A program made the translations under genes and the position numbers. From an uncultured Bacteroidales bacterium (GTDB taxonomy: Bacteria > Bacteroidota > Bacteroidia > Bacteroidales > Paludibacteraceae): a DNA stretch of 64,000 bases. The notes under the pieces were generated by a model. The model was not told where the DNA came from and searched no databases. It was given only the letters and a program-made list of their open reading frames with translations. Shown piece by piece: positions 17,993 through 26,083 of the stretch (the first letter of the stretch is position 1; each line of letters starts with the position of its first letter). The stretch is from assembly GCA_902782665.1 (NCBI GenBank), contig CACZOA010000054.1:58753-122752 (forward strand), read 5' to 3'.

Positions 17993-20129
17993 TAAAGACA
18001 TAAAAAGATTTGATTTGTCGACTGCATTCTACAGAACAAGGGAACTGACACACTGCAGAGGCGTCTCTCCACGCAAAGCAGAAGTGTTGAAGGGAGAAAT
18101 AGAAGTGTTTCACCCAGAAGACTTGTTGTATTATTTCCCTTACAGATACATCGACAGAAGCAAATTCTACTCCATACGTGAAATTTCAGGTGCAAACACC
18201 TACGTCCAGATAAAAGGCAAAATAGTATCGATGAAAACCGTCGGCAAAGGGCGACAACTGCGTCTCACCGCAGAATTTTCCGACGGAAGAGACTCCATAT
18301 CTCTTGTGTGGTTCCAAGGTGTGCAATATTTTATCGACCGTATTCAGATAGACAAAGAATACATCATCTTCGGCAAACCTACCATGTTTGGTGGCAGATG
18401 CCAGATCGCACATCCTGAGATGGACACCATCGAGTCGGCTTCAAAAAAACATCTCACCAATGGTCTGATGAGCATGTACAACACCTCCGACAAGATGAAA
18501 CGCAACTATCTGGATTCCGCCGGTCTTCGACAAATCATCATGGATGAGTTGCAAAACCTGAAAACGTCGCCTCTCGAAGAGACTCTTCCTGCTGACATAC
18601 GTGAACGGGAGAATCTGATGGAACTCAACAGAGCTATCTGGAACATCCACAGTCCAGAAAACTCACAGACATTGGCAGAAGCACAATACAGACTGAAGTT
18701 TGAAGAACTTTTCTATATCCAGCTGAAGATGCAGCGCGCGTATAAACGCCAGATCAACGAACACGGTCTTGTGTTTTCACGCATCGCTGACTATTTCAAC
18801 AACTTCTACAACCAACAACTCCCATTTCCTCTCACCGGTGCTCAAAAAAGAGTGCTGAAAGAGATACGTGAGGATGTACGCACTGGAAAACAGATGAACC
18901 GTCTGCTACAGGGTGACGTGGGTAGCGGAAAGACCCTCGTCGCCACTATGACAATGCTGATGGCTCTCGACAATGGCTATCAAGCGTGTCTGCTCGCCCC
19001 AACGGAAATCCTTGCAAACCAACATTTTGAAACTATATTTGCACAGCTGACTCCAATCGGTGTCAACGTTGCTCTTCTGACCGGCAGCACGAAAGCAGCG
19101 GTCCGCAAGAAACTCTTGCCATCGCTAAAATCGGGGGAGACGCAGGTGCTTATAGGCACTCACGCAATTCTTGAAGACCCCGTCGTTTTTGCGAATCTCG
19201 GAATGGCTATCATCGATGAGCAACATCGATTCGGTGTGGCTCAACGCTCAAAACTATGGCATAAAAACACCATTCCGCCACACATCCTTGTGATGACGGC
19301 GACTCCGATTCCTCGCACCTTGGCAATGACACTGTATGGCGACCTCTCCGTCTCCGTAATCGATGAGCTGCCACCGGGAAGAAAACCAATCCAGACATTC
19401 CATCAATATGACACCAACAGAGCAAAGCTCTACCACTTCATGCGTATGGAAATCGCCAAAGGCAGACAGGTGTACGTGGTTTTTCCTCTGATAAAAGAGA
19501 GCGAAAAACTCGATTTTCAGAACCTCACCGCCGGATACGAACGTCTGTGCGCTGTGTTTCCTCAACCACAATATAATATATGTATGGTTCACGGCAAGAT
19601 GACGTCGGAAGAGAAGGACGAGAATATGCAGAAATTCGTGTCAGGCCAGGCAAATATTATGGTTGCGACGACGGTGATCGAGGTTGGAGTGAATGTGCCT
19701 AACGCCAGTGTGATGGTGATCGAAAGCGCCGAACGATTCGGTCTCAGCCAGCTACACCAGCTACGCGGCCGTGTGGGACGTGGAGCAGACCAAAGCTACT
19801 GTATTCTGGTGACTGATGTCAAACTTGCCAAAGAGTCAATCCGCAGGATGGAGATCATGACCCGTACCAACGACGGTTTTGAAATTGCTGAAGCGGATCT
19901 CCGTCTGCGAGGGGAAGGAGACATCGAAGGCACACAGCAGAGCGGAACACCGATGAAGATGCGTATCGCAAATATCGCCACCGACGGTGTTATCCTCATG
20001 CGTGCACGAGACGCTTCAATAAACATCATCGCAAAAGATCCCGATCTGAAACTGCCAGAGAATCAGATTTATGCAAACCAGCTCGCCCACCTGGCACGTG
20101 AGCTGAATGTATGGGGAAACATTTCTTAA
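17979..20129 (+). CDS. recG: ATP-dependent DNA helicase RecG
   Basis: RecG remodels stalled forks and branched DNA. The 716-residue protein has an N-terminal wedge/OB domain (about 60-165), Walker A LLQGDVGSGKT, motif II DEQHRFGV, ATPIPRTLAM, then VVFPLIKESEK and the C-terminal RecG signature RGRVGRGADQSYC. No ATG is available near the start: the reading frame opens with TTG at 17979, inside the ispD end (14-bp overlap), and another TTG falls in DLSTAF about 13 codons later. The true start is uncertain within this range. Confidence 0.95.
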   Translation: MAIVDKDIKRFDLSTAFYRTRELTHCRGVSPRKAEVLKGEIEVFHPEDLLYYFPYRYIDRSKFYSIREISGANTYVQIKGKIVSMKTVGKGRQLRLTAEFSDGRDSISLVWFQGVQYFIDRIQIDKEYIIFGKPTMFGGRCQIAHPEMDTIESASKKHLTNGLMSMYNTSDKMKRNYLDSAGLRQIIMDELQNLKTSPLEETLPADIRERENLMELNRAIWNIHSPENSQTLAEAQYRLKFEELFYIQLKMQRAYKRQINEHGLVFSRIADYFNNFYNQQLPFPLTGAQKRVLKEIREDVRTGKQMNRLLQGDVGSGKTLVATMTMLMALDNGYQACLLAPTEILANQHFETIFAQLTPIGVNVALLTGSTKAAVRKKLLPSLKSGETQVLIGTHAILEDPVVFANLGMAIIDEQHRFGVAQRSKLWHKNTIPPHILVMTATPIPRTLAMTLYGDLSVSVIDELPPGRKPIQTFHQYDTNRAKLYHFMRMEIAKGRQVYVVFPLIKESEKLDFQNLTAGYERLCAVFPQPQYNICMVHGKMTSEEKDENMQKFVSGQANIMVATTVIEVGVNVPNASVMVIESAERFGLSQLHQLRGRVGRGADQSYCILVTDVKLAKESIRRMEIMTRTNDGFEIAEADLRLRGEGDIEGTQQSGTPMKMRIANIATDGVILMRARDASINIIAKDPDLKLPENQIYANQLAHLARELNVWGNIS

Positions 20130-20163
20130 TTCATAATTCATAATGCGTAATGCATAATTAATT
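20126..20163. repeat. dispersed intergenic repeat (AATTCATAATGCATAATT type)
   Basis: Nearly tandem words AATTCATAATTCATAATGCG and TAATGCATAATTAATT follow the recG stop. The same words recur after many genes in this window (21590, 29110, 43136, 43222, 57735, 60084). Confidence 0.6.
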
Positions 20164-20283
20164 TGCGTGCCGACAAAGTGGTGACACCTACCTTCCCGTC
20201 GCCGTAGGTGACGCTTTGCCAACGGCAACGGTAACCGATTCCTGCGAGCATAGCGAGCAGGTGTCGGATAAAGAAAAAAAAAT

Positions 20284-21579
20284 ATGATCAACGAATATAT
20301 AAAAAATGCGGGCATTGCCCAGCTAAATGAAATGCAGGTGAAAATGCAGGAAGTGTATCAAAAAAATGACGCTATCCTACTTCTCTCACCTACGGGTTCA
20401 GGAAAGACCCTGGCTTTCCTTCTTCCTCTTTGTGCCGACGTGGTTAAAACCGGATCTAAAGCATTGATTCTATCACCGTCGAGAGAATTGTCGCAACAGA
20501 TATTTGAAGTGCTGCGAAGTCTGAAATCCGGAATCAAGGCGACGCTACTATGCGGAGGCCACTCCACAGCTGAGGAAGAGAAACGTCTGCGAGAAAAGCC
20601 ATCAATAGTGATTGGCACACCGGGCCGTGTGCTCGACCATATCCGTCGCCAGACATTCGCGGCGTCGACAATCAACACATGGGTAGTGGATGAGTTTGAC
20701 AAGGCTCTGGAAATGGGATTCTCATCCGAGATGCAGAGCATCAACGACAGTTTGACATCAGTAGACAAACGCATCTTCGTCTCAGCTACAAGCAGTGTAG
20801 ACATCACTCCATGGACAGGAGAGAAACCTGTGGAGACGCTGGATTTCACGACCGAGACTCCCAACGACAACCTAAAGTTGATGCGAGTAACGTCGCCAGA
20901 AAAAGACAAACTACCTACCCTTCAGGGACTTGTGACCACATTCAACAACGAAAGCACAATCGTGTTCTGCAACTTCCGCGACACTGTGGAACGAGTGGCA
21001 AATGCTTTGGAGAAAGACGGACACGACGTGGTGGTGTATCATGGCAAGCTCGAGCAGAAAGATAGAGAGAGAGCACTGTTCATGTTTGCATCAGGATGCT
21101 CAGCAATCCTCGTCACGACCGATCTTGCCGCACGTGGACTTGACATATCCCAAGTGAAGCATGTGGTGCATTTCGAGATGCCAAACACACTCGAGACATT
21201 CACCCACCGCAACGGACGAACAGCCCGACAGACCGCGTCGGGAACCGCCTATGTGATGATTTATAGAGAATTCAGTTTGCCGGATTTTCTTCCAAAGAAG
21301 TTGGAAGAATACAAATTCGAGCCGACTGATGCTGTGATGAAATCCGAATTCACGCCAGTCTATATCAGTCGTGGAAAGAAAGAGAAGATCAGCCGTGGCG
21401 ACGTTGCCGGATTTGTGATCAAGACGGCAGAGTTGGCGAAAGAAGACGTCGGTATGATCTTGCTATACGACCATTATTCCCACGTCGCCATCAGATCCGA
21501 CAAAGCCTTTGCCGCAATCAAGAAACTTGATGGAGCGAAGATCAAAGGAGGAAAAGCGAAAGTGGAGATAGCGAAATAA
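20284..21579 (+). CDS. DEAD-box RNA helicase, DbpA-like
   Basis: The 431-residue protein has the two RecA-like helicase domains: LLSPTGSGKTLAF (motif I), GTPGRVLDH, motif II DEFD in place of DEAD, SATSS (motif III), and the C-terminal THRNGRTARQT (motif VI). The last 75 residues (VYISRGKKEKISRGDVAGF and VAIRSDKAF) look like the DbpA RNA-binding domain, which in E. coli binds 23S rRNA helix 92. That suggests a role in ribosome assembly. It stands alone between repeat-rich spacers. Confidence 0.9.
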   Translation: MINEYIKNAGIAQLNEMQVKMQEVYQKNDAILLLSPTGSGKTLAFLLPLCADVVKTGSKALILSPSRELSQQIFEVLRSLKSGIKATLLCGGHSTAEEEKRLREKPSIVIGTPGRVLDHIRRQTFAASTINTWVVDEFDKALEMGFSSEMQSINDSLTSVDKRIFVSATSSVDITPWTGEKPVETLDFTTETPNDNLKLMRVTSPEKDKLPTLQGLVTTFNNESTIVFCNFRDTVERVANALEKDGHDVVVYHGKLEQKDRERALFMFASGCSAILVTTDLAARGLDISQVKHVVHFEMPNTLETFTHRNGRTARQTASGTAYVMIYREFSLPDFLPKKLEEYKFEPTDAVMKSEFTPVYISRGKKEKISRGDVAGFVIKTAELAKEDVGMILLYDHYSHVAIRSDKAFAAIKKLDGAKIKGGKAKVEIAK

Positions 21580-21612
21580 ATGCTAAATTAGAAATGCAGA
21601 ATGCGTAATTAT

Positions 21613-21653
21613 AAAATCCCCGATATTCTTGGCGGAATTCGGGGATTTTTTTC
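21613..21653. terminator. bidirectional terminator between the helicase and the DUF4143 ATPase
   Basis: The arms AAAATCCCCGA and TCGGGGATTTT form an 11-bp stem with T-runs on both strands. The two flanking genes converge on it. Confidence 0.85.
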
Positions 21654-21654
21654 T

Positions 21655-22872
21655 TTACCATTCGACAACTTGATTTAAGAAATCAATGATATTTAAGTGG
21701 GTTATTCCGTTTCTACTCATATCTATTGAATCCGCACTTATCACATATTTAGGATAATTGTTTCGTATAGACTCAAGATTACCAAATTCCCTATCAACAT
21801 CATGTTCCGTGATTAAATATGCCACTTGTATATATATTGTTTTGTCAGCTTTCGTACAAACAAAATCAATTTCTGCATCATTAAGTTTGCCAACATACAC
21901 ATTCCAGCCTCTGGCCACCAACTCCATATAGACCAAATTTTCACAGACATGACCGATATCCAGTTTGTCGGTTCTACTTAATATTGTACGAAATCCTAAG
22001 TCGACACAATAATATTTCTCAGAAGTCTCGAGAAGTTTCTTACCTGTAATATTATAACGAGGGACTGAATATAAAACAAATGATTTTGTAATAGATTCTA
22101 TATAAAGCAAAACAGTTTCTACACTCGTTTTTACACCTTCGCTTTTTAGTTTCTTCACTATGGAATTGGCTGAAAACGTATTTCCTATATTATCAACGAA
22201 AAACTCGAGCAATTTCCTCAGCAATACGATATTCTTTATTCCATTTCTCTCAAAAACATCCTTCAAAACAATTGTCTCATACAAATCAGAAAGATATATT
22301 TTTCTCGCGTCTTCATCTTGAAAAACAAATCTTTGAGGGAATCCACCATATTTTAAGAAATCAGCAAATAATTTTTCATCAGATATTGCGACTCCTTCAT
22401 TTTTGTAGTATTGCTTGGCTTCTGCAAAAGAGAAAGGAAAAACATTGAAAGAGACATATCTTCCACGTAGGTTTGTAGCCAATTCACCAGAAAGCAATCT
22501 GGAATTTGAACCTGTAATATATATATCACAGTCAAAATCTACTCTGAAGGAATTGATTGCCTCTTCCCAATTTTTGACCTCTTGAATTTCATCAAAAAAC
22601 AGATATGCTTTTCCATCACATTCCGACTGCCACTGACACACATAATCGTATAAGCTATCAGCATCCTTTATATGGTCGAATCGTTTTGACTCATAATTAA
22701 CACTCAATATTTGCTTTTGTGAAACTCCACGTTCAAGCAATAGATCTTTTATCTGTGTCAACAACGTGCTTTTTCCGCAACGACGGACTCCCATAAAGAC
22801 CTTAATCAAATCCTTATCTATAAAAGGAAGTATCTGTTTTATATAGCTATTTCTACGTATCATAAAATTCAT
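21655..22872 (-). CDS. AAA-type ATP-binding protein with DUF4143 domain
   Basis: The 405-residue protein has Walker A GVRRCGKS (about 28-35) and Walker B YLFFDEIQ (90-97) followed by a sensor-like ITGSNSRLL. A winged-helix-like middle lies at about 215-270, and the DUF4143 C-terminus at about 310-385 contains AEIDFV...IYIQVAY, a PD-(D/E)XK-like fold with the last catalytic position altered. Start is MNFMIRR or the second Met. Upstream lie three tandem palindromes that end 2 bp before the -7 box. Such ATPases are common in Bacteroidota genomes but have no settled role. The gene is AT-rich and likely mobile. Confidence 0.88.
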   Translation of the reverse strand: MNFMIRRNSYIKQILPFIDKDLIKVFMGVRRCGKSTLLTQIKDLLLERGVSQKQILSVNYESKRFDHIKDADSLYDYVCQWQSECDGKAYLFFDEIQEVKNWEEAINSFRVDFDCDIYITGSNSRLLSGELATNLRGRYVSFNVFPFSFAEAKQYYKNEGVAISDEKLFADFLKYGGFPQRFVFQDEDARKIYLSDLYETIVLKDVFERNGIKNIVLLRKLLEFFVDNIGNTFSANSIVKKLKSEGVKTSVETVLLYIESITKSFVLYSVPRYNITGKKLLETSEKYYCVDLGFRTILSRTDKLDIGHVCENLVYMELVARGWNVYVGKLNDAEIDFVCTKADKTIYIQVAYLITEHDVDREFGNLESIRNNYPKYVISADSIDMSRNGITHLNIIDFLNQVVEW

Positions 22873-22879
22873 TTTGAAA

Positions 22880-22887
22880 CAAAAATA
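22880..22887 (-). promoter_or_regulatory. -7 box of the DUF4143 ATPase gene
   Basis: TATTTTTG on the minus strand. The nearest palindrome of the array begins 2 bp upstream. The first ATG is only 7 bp downstream, so the transcript has a very short leader or starts translation at the second Met (22863). Confidence 0.6.
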
Positions 22888-22889
22888 GC

Positions 22890-23001
22890 AATTTTATCGG
22901 TCTCTGGACGTATAAAATTAGAAATTTTACAATTTTATCGGTCTTTGGACGTATAAAATTCGAAATTTTACAATTTTATCGGTCTTAAGACGTATAAAAT
23001 T
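22890..23001. repeat. three tandem 30-bp palindromes, period 41 bp
   Basis: Copies lie at 22890-22919, 22931-22960 and 22972-23001, each separated by exactly 11 bp. Left half AATTTTATCGGTC, right half GACGTATAAAATT; 11 of 15 positions pair in copies 1 and 2 and 13 of 15 in copy 3. The spacers (GAAATTTTAC core) are also conserved. The array abuts the promoter of the DUF4143 ATPase, which fits an operator. Confidence 0.9.
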
Positions 23002-23150
23002 AGGAAACTATTTGTCTGGCAATAAACACAAACGGAGGACCGATAATAATTTGCGTTTTCCGTTTTCAAATCGTAATTTTGCTCAAACTTATAATCTCAT
23101 AAAAAACATATAAAAAAAGGAAGATAGATTAATTTACATAATAAATAATT

Positions 23151-23302
23151 AAAGAAGCGTTCGCTTTAGAGTATTCCCGAAATCGCCAATTTTTGTAATA
23201 CTACTATAAAGTGGACGCCCGCGCTGTTTGGCGTGGGTGTCATTGTAGTAGTATGGGTGTTTGGCGATACCTGGGAATAGCAATGATATCCCACGCTTCT
23301 TT
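23151..23302. other. long imperfect inverted repeat, about 150 bp, upstream of HTH gene
   Basis: Four nested pairs fold into one long hairpin: AAAGAAGCGT (23151) with ACGCTTCTTT (23293); TATTCCCG and ATCGCCAA (23172-23189) with TTGGCGAT and TGGGAATA (23261-23279); ATACTACTA (23198) with TAGTAGTAT (23246); GACGCCCGCGC (23214) with GGCGTGGGTGTC (23230), closed by the loop TGTTT. It could be a structured RNA, the leader of the HTH gene, or a MITE-like element with 10-bp terminal inverted repeats. No target-site duplication is clear. Confidence 0.75.
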
Positions 23303-23319
23303 TCATAAATCGCCAAAAT

Positions 23320-23541
23320 ATGAAAAGAGAACAAATACATATAGGAAACATGATAGCCTCTTTTATGAAAAGTAACGGTATATCTAAATCTGAATTAGGA
23401 AGAAGAATCCCATGTCACAGGACTCATGTCTATGAAATTTTAAACAGTCCAAGCTTGCATTCTCAACAAATCCAACGCATCAGTGAAGTTTTAGACCACG
23501 ATTTCTTTGCAGATCTTAGTGAAAAGATGAAAGAAGTGTAG
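23320..23541 (+). CDS. small XRE-like helix-turn-helix protein
   Basis: This 73-residue protein has a Cro/C1-type HTH (about 14-58): MIASFMKSNGISKSELGRRI then HRTHVYEILN and a following helix, ending HDFFADLSEKMKEV. It is likely a DNA-binding regulator. The motif ATCGCCAA is found just before its ATG (23309), twice in the upstream hairpin and once, as TTGGCGA, after its stop (23566), which could be its own binding sites. The GTPase operon starts 89 bp downstream on the same strand. Confidence 0.75.
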   Translation: MKREQIHIGNMIASFMKSNGISKSELGRRIPCHRTHVYEILNSPSLHSQQIQRISEVLDHDFFADLSEKMKEV

Positions 23542-23630
23542 TGTAATAGGCTATATGTAGGGTGATTGGCGACGGTATTTGTTAAGATAATTCAGGACTA
23601 CATAGTTTTTTTGTAAAAAAAATTTGACTT

Positions 23631-24311
23631 ATGTTATTAGAGGTTATTTTTGACAACATCGGAGATTTTCAACAGGTTCATTGCATTGCTCCATTGCTAC
23701 CAGTAATTGCTGGGATTGGTGGGCTTATTGGAATAATAATCACCTATTTTTCTTCTAAAAAGAAGCCAGTAAAAGTAGAAACAATCAAAGAGAATGGAAT
23801 TTGTATATTAGGTCCTGAGCTATCTGGAAAAACTCAATTATTATCTGCATTAAGAGGAGTATCATATACGGAATTTCACCATTCGCAGATGGAAAAATAT
23901 AAAGAATTTGAAGTGTTTTTGGCTGGAGAAAAAATTAAAGTCAAAGCAGGATTTGATATAGGAGGAGAGGAATTTAAAGTAAAAAGCTATCCAAAGCTTA
24001 TCGAAAACAGCGATATAATATTTTTCACATTTGATTCCTATGAATATTTAAATAATCCTGAATATAGGACAAACGATGTAAATGCCAGATTATTTTTTAT
24101 TCATAAACATATCGGTAATAAACCAACTGTTATATTCGGTACACATTTGGATAAATTTGCAGAAGGAGATAGAAAGAATATCATCAAAAGAATTCTGAAT
24201 ACCATAAAAAACGAAAAATATTCTACATTGTTGGAAGATAATTTTACTGTAATGGATTTACGAGAGACCGACAAATTAAATGATTATTTGAAAGACATAA
24301 TTATCAAATAG
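23631..24311 (+). CDS. membrane-anchored Ras/SR-beta-like GTPase
   Basis: The 226-residue protein starts with a hydrophobic segment at about 21-40 (PLLPVIAGIGGLIGIIITYF) and a Lys-rich stop-transfer, then a small G domain: Walker A GPELSGKT (61-68), a DxxG-type G3 DIGGEE (109-114), and THLDK (171-175) in the place of NKxD. The layout (one N-terminal anchor, then a Ras-like domain) resembles the SR-beta/Arf-like class, with the G domain in the cytoplasm. It heads a three-gene run, 1 bp before the next ATG. I do not recognise a named family or system. Confidence 0.8.
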   Translation: MLLEVIFDNIGDFQQVHCIAPLLPVIAGIGGLIGIIITYFSSKKKPVKVETIKENGICILGPELSGKTQLLSALRGVSYTEFHHSQMEKYKEFEVFLAGEKIKVKAGFDIGGEEFKVKSYPKLIENSDIIFFTFDSYEYLNNPEYRTNDVNARLFFIHKHIGNKPTVIFGTHLDKFAEGDRKNIIKRILNTIKNEKYSTLLEDNFTVMDLRETDKLNDYLKDIIIK

Positions 24312-24312
24312 T

Positions 24313-24903
24313 ATGGGAAATTATTATATGACAGCTCAATCAAAAAAGAGCAACAAGAAATCAACATTTGTTATAAATGGTGAAGTTTCTTTGTTTTGCA
24401 ATGATCCAAAGCAACAGGAAGTTGCAGATAAGATGGAGGCAACGATGTTATGGCAAGAAGTACCATACGAAGATAGGCTGAGACAATCAGGTATTCCTGA
24501 GTGGTTTCAAATAAGATACAAAGCAGGTTCGGGTTATTTGATTTCATCTTGTTTTCAAGACGAGGACGAAGCTGGCAGGAAAATGGGATTTCAATTCCTT
24601 GCAGAAACTGATGATTTTGAAGAAACCATTTCTCTATTAAAATTGGCAGCAGAAAAGTCAGGCAGAAAATTAGATGAAAAAGAAATTGAAATATTATCTA
24701 ACATCCAACGTCAACATCAAGAAGAAACGAGGAAGAAATCAAAACGAAAAAATATGAAATATGCCTTAGGAGGACTACTAATAGTGGGAGGTATAACAAC
24801 ACTAATAGCCAAATCTTGCAATGAAGAAAACGAACAAAACAACAATAAATCAGAGTCGGATGCAGTTGTGATAGATACAACAAAAGTAAATAATAAAAAA
24901 TAA
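24313..24903 (+). CDS. unknown protein with C-terminal membrane anchor
   Basis: The 196-residue protein is soluble at the N-terminus (about 1-140, with VINGEVSLFCNDPKQQEVADKM near 20 and an acidic, helical middle), then a basic patch KKSKRKNMK and one hydrophobic segment at about 150-167, ending in an Asn/Glu-rich tail. It begins 1 bp after the GTPase stop and 5 bp precede the next gene, so the three genes almost surely form one operon. No family recognised. It could be the partner or effector of the GTPase; that is inference from position only. Confidence 0.75.
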   Translation: MGNYYMTAQSKKSNKKSTFVINGEVSLFCNDPKQQEVADKMEATMLWQEVPYEDRLRQSGIPEWFQIRYKAGSGYLISSCFQDEDEAGRKMGFQFLAETDDFEETISLLKLAAEKSGRKLDEKEIEILSNIQRQHQEETRKKSKRKNMKYALGGLLIVGGITTLIAKSCNEENEQNNNKSESDAVVIDTTKVNNKK

Positions 24904-24908
24904 CGATT

Positions 24909-25655
24909 ATGGAAGATCTTAAAGGAGATGTGATTTTGATTGAAAAGGATGAACCTGCTATTGCATACAAGTGGGAACCTGAATATGTAGAAGTTCGACC
25001 AGAGATGCAAGTATTACCATATTCATTTTTAGATGAATATAAGAAAAAATATAATCTTCAATTTGAAATTGGACAAAGATTAGTGCCTGGTGTAATGATG
25101 GTTAAACATCCTTATTTGGCAAACACATACGTTGATATTGTGAATTTTGAAGAAAATATGATCAAATACAAATTTGATTGTATGAAAACAATAGCTAAAA
25201 AATTAGGTGCAAAGCAAGTATCAACCAAAATATCAATGTCTGATTGTAGTACAAGAGATTTTGAAGGAAATGGAGATGTTGGTTACAAATGGGTAGGAGC
25301 AAGATTGGATTATAAAAATAGTCAAATGGAACGTCTCTCAAAAAAATATGAGAATGTAGATACAACAGAAGGAGAAATAACAGAACAAACTTACCAAGAA
25401 GCTAAAGAGCTTGCTGCACAAAGTGGATTGATTAATGATTCCGATATCAAAGATCTTTTAATTTTTGCTGAGCCAGGCTCTTCAATAAAAAATAAAACAA
25501 AACATATTTCTATCGACATAAGTAGTGAATCAAATAGATCTAAAGAAATCGCATTTTCTTTGAAGGCAATGAAAATGTTCAATCTAAATGCGGAAATTAA
25601 AGAAACCATTTGCAAAAAAATGAATTTGTCACTAGAAATCGACATTCTGTTTTAG
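24909..25655 (+). CDS. unknown soluble protein, third gene of the GTPase operon
   Basis: The 248-residue protein has no signal peptide and no membrane segment. The first 90 residues contain several aromatic and Pro-rich beta-like segments (EPAIAYKWEPEYVEVRPEM, VPGVMMVKHPYLANTYVDI); the rest is Lys/Glu-rich, with likely helices at about 130-180 and a beta-like end. I recognise no motif. It is low in GC like its two upstream neighbours, unlike the housekeeping genes to the right. Whether it is an effector, an adaptor or an immunity factor cannot be told from sequence. Confidence 0.72.
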   Translation: MEDLKGDVILIEKDEPAIAYKWEPEYVEVRPEMQVLPYSFLDEYKKKYNLQFEIGQRLVPGVMMVKHPYLANTYVDIVNFEENMIKYKFDCMKTIAKKLGAKQVSTKISMSDCSTRDFEGNGDVGYKWVGARLDYKNSQMERLSKKYENVDTTEGEITEQTYQEAKELAAQSGLINDSDIKDLLIFAEPGSSIKNKTKHISIDISSESNRSKEIAFSLKAMKMFNLNAEIKETICKKMNLSLEIDILF

Positions 25656-25818
25656 TAACAAAATGCCTCTATAGCATAAGTTTATGACGATTTTTGAGAA
25701 GGGGGGAATAGGATTCTGCCATTTCTCCCTTTTCCAGAATGCGAGCCAAAGATTAGCACATGTAACCCATTTCAATACATCAATCCGAAAACCCACAAAG
25801 GCATGACATTCTGTGATT

Positions 25819-25902
25819 TTGCACCAAAAACAGTGCAAAATTTTAAAATATTGCACTGTTTTTAGTGCAATTTTCGAAAAAGTTGCACCAAATTCAGTGC
25901 AA
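25819..25902. repeat. three tandem 20-bp palindromes, period 32 bp, no ATPase beside them
   Basis: Copies are TTGCACCAAAAACAGTGCAA (25819-25838), TTGCACTGTTTTTAGTGCAA (25851-25870) and TTGCACCAAATTCAGTGCAA (25883-25902), with 12-bp spacers. The outer TTGCAC/GTGCAA pairs are kept in all three while the centres vary. The design matches the arrays at 22890 and 48369, but no -7 box sits 2 bp away on either side and no ATPase gene adjoins. Confidence 0.9.
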
Positions 25903-26035
25903 TCGCAAAATCACTTCCAGAGTTCATTGACTTTCCAATTGGAAGGGAATCCCATTGCACACACATTTATACTTGGATATTTTGCAAATTTGTAGTTGAT
26001 TGTATGTACTCGTCACCATCCTTTATTAAATTAAA

Positions 26036-26083
26036 TAAAAAAACTTACCCTGAGCGCGCCGTTCTGACGGGAAGCGGGGTAAG
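26036..26083 (-). terminator. strong minus-strand terminator without a gene
   Basis: On the minus strand CTTACCCC...GGGTAAG with inner pairs CCGT/ACGG is followed by TTTTTTTATTT. No minus-strand gene lies upstream of it (to its right is proC on the plus strand), so it may be a relic of a lost gene. Confidence 0.6.

Noticed and set aside
22890-23001. CRISPR array reading of the palindrome arrays at 22890, 25819 and 48369
   Set aside because: Spacers are only 11-12 bp and partly conserved, copies are three or four, there is no cas gene, and the units are themselves palindromes next to a promoter.
23151-23302. Retron msr-msd RNA
   Set aside because: A long hairpin is there, but no reverse transcriptase gene lies near, so a retron cannot be supported.
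25632-25856. 74-codon minus-strand frame next to the orphan array
   Set aside because: It runs into the palindromes and the 3' end of another gene, and has no recognisable ATPase motif that would make it a relic.
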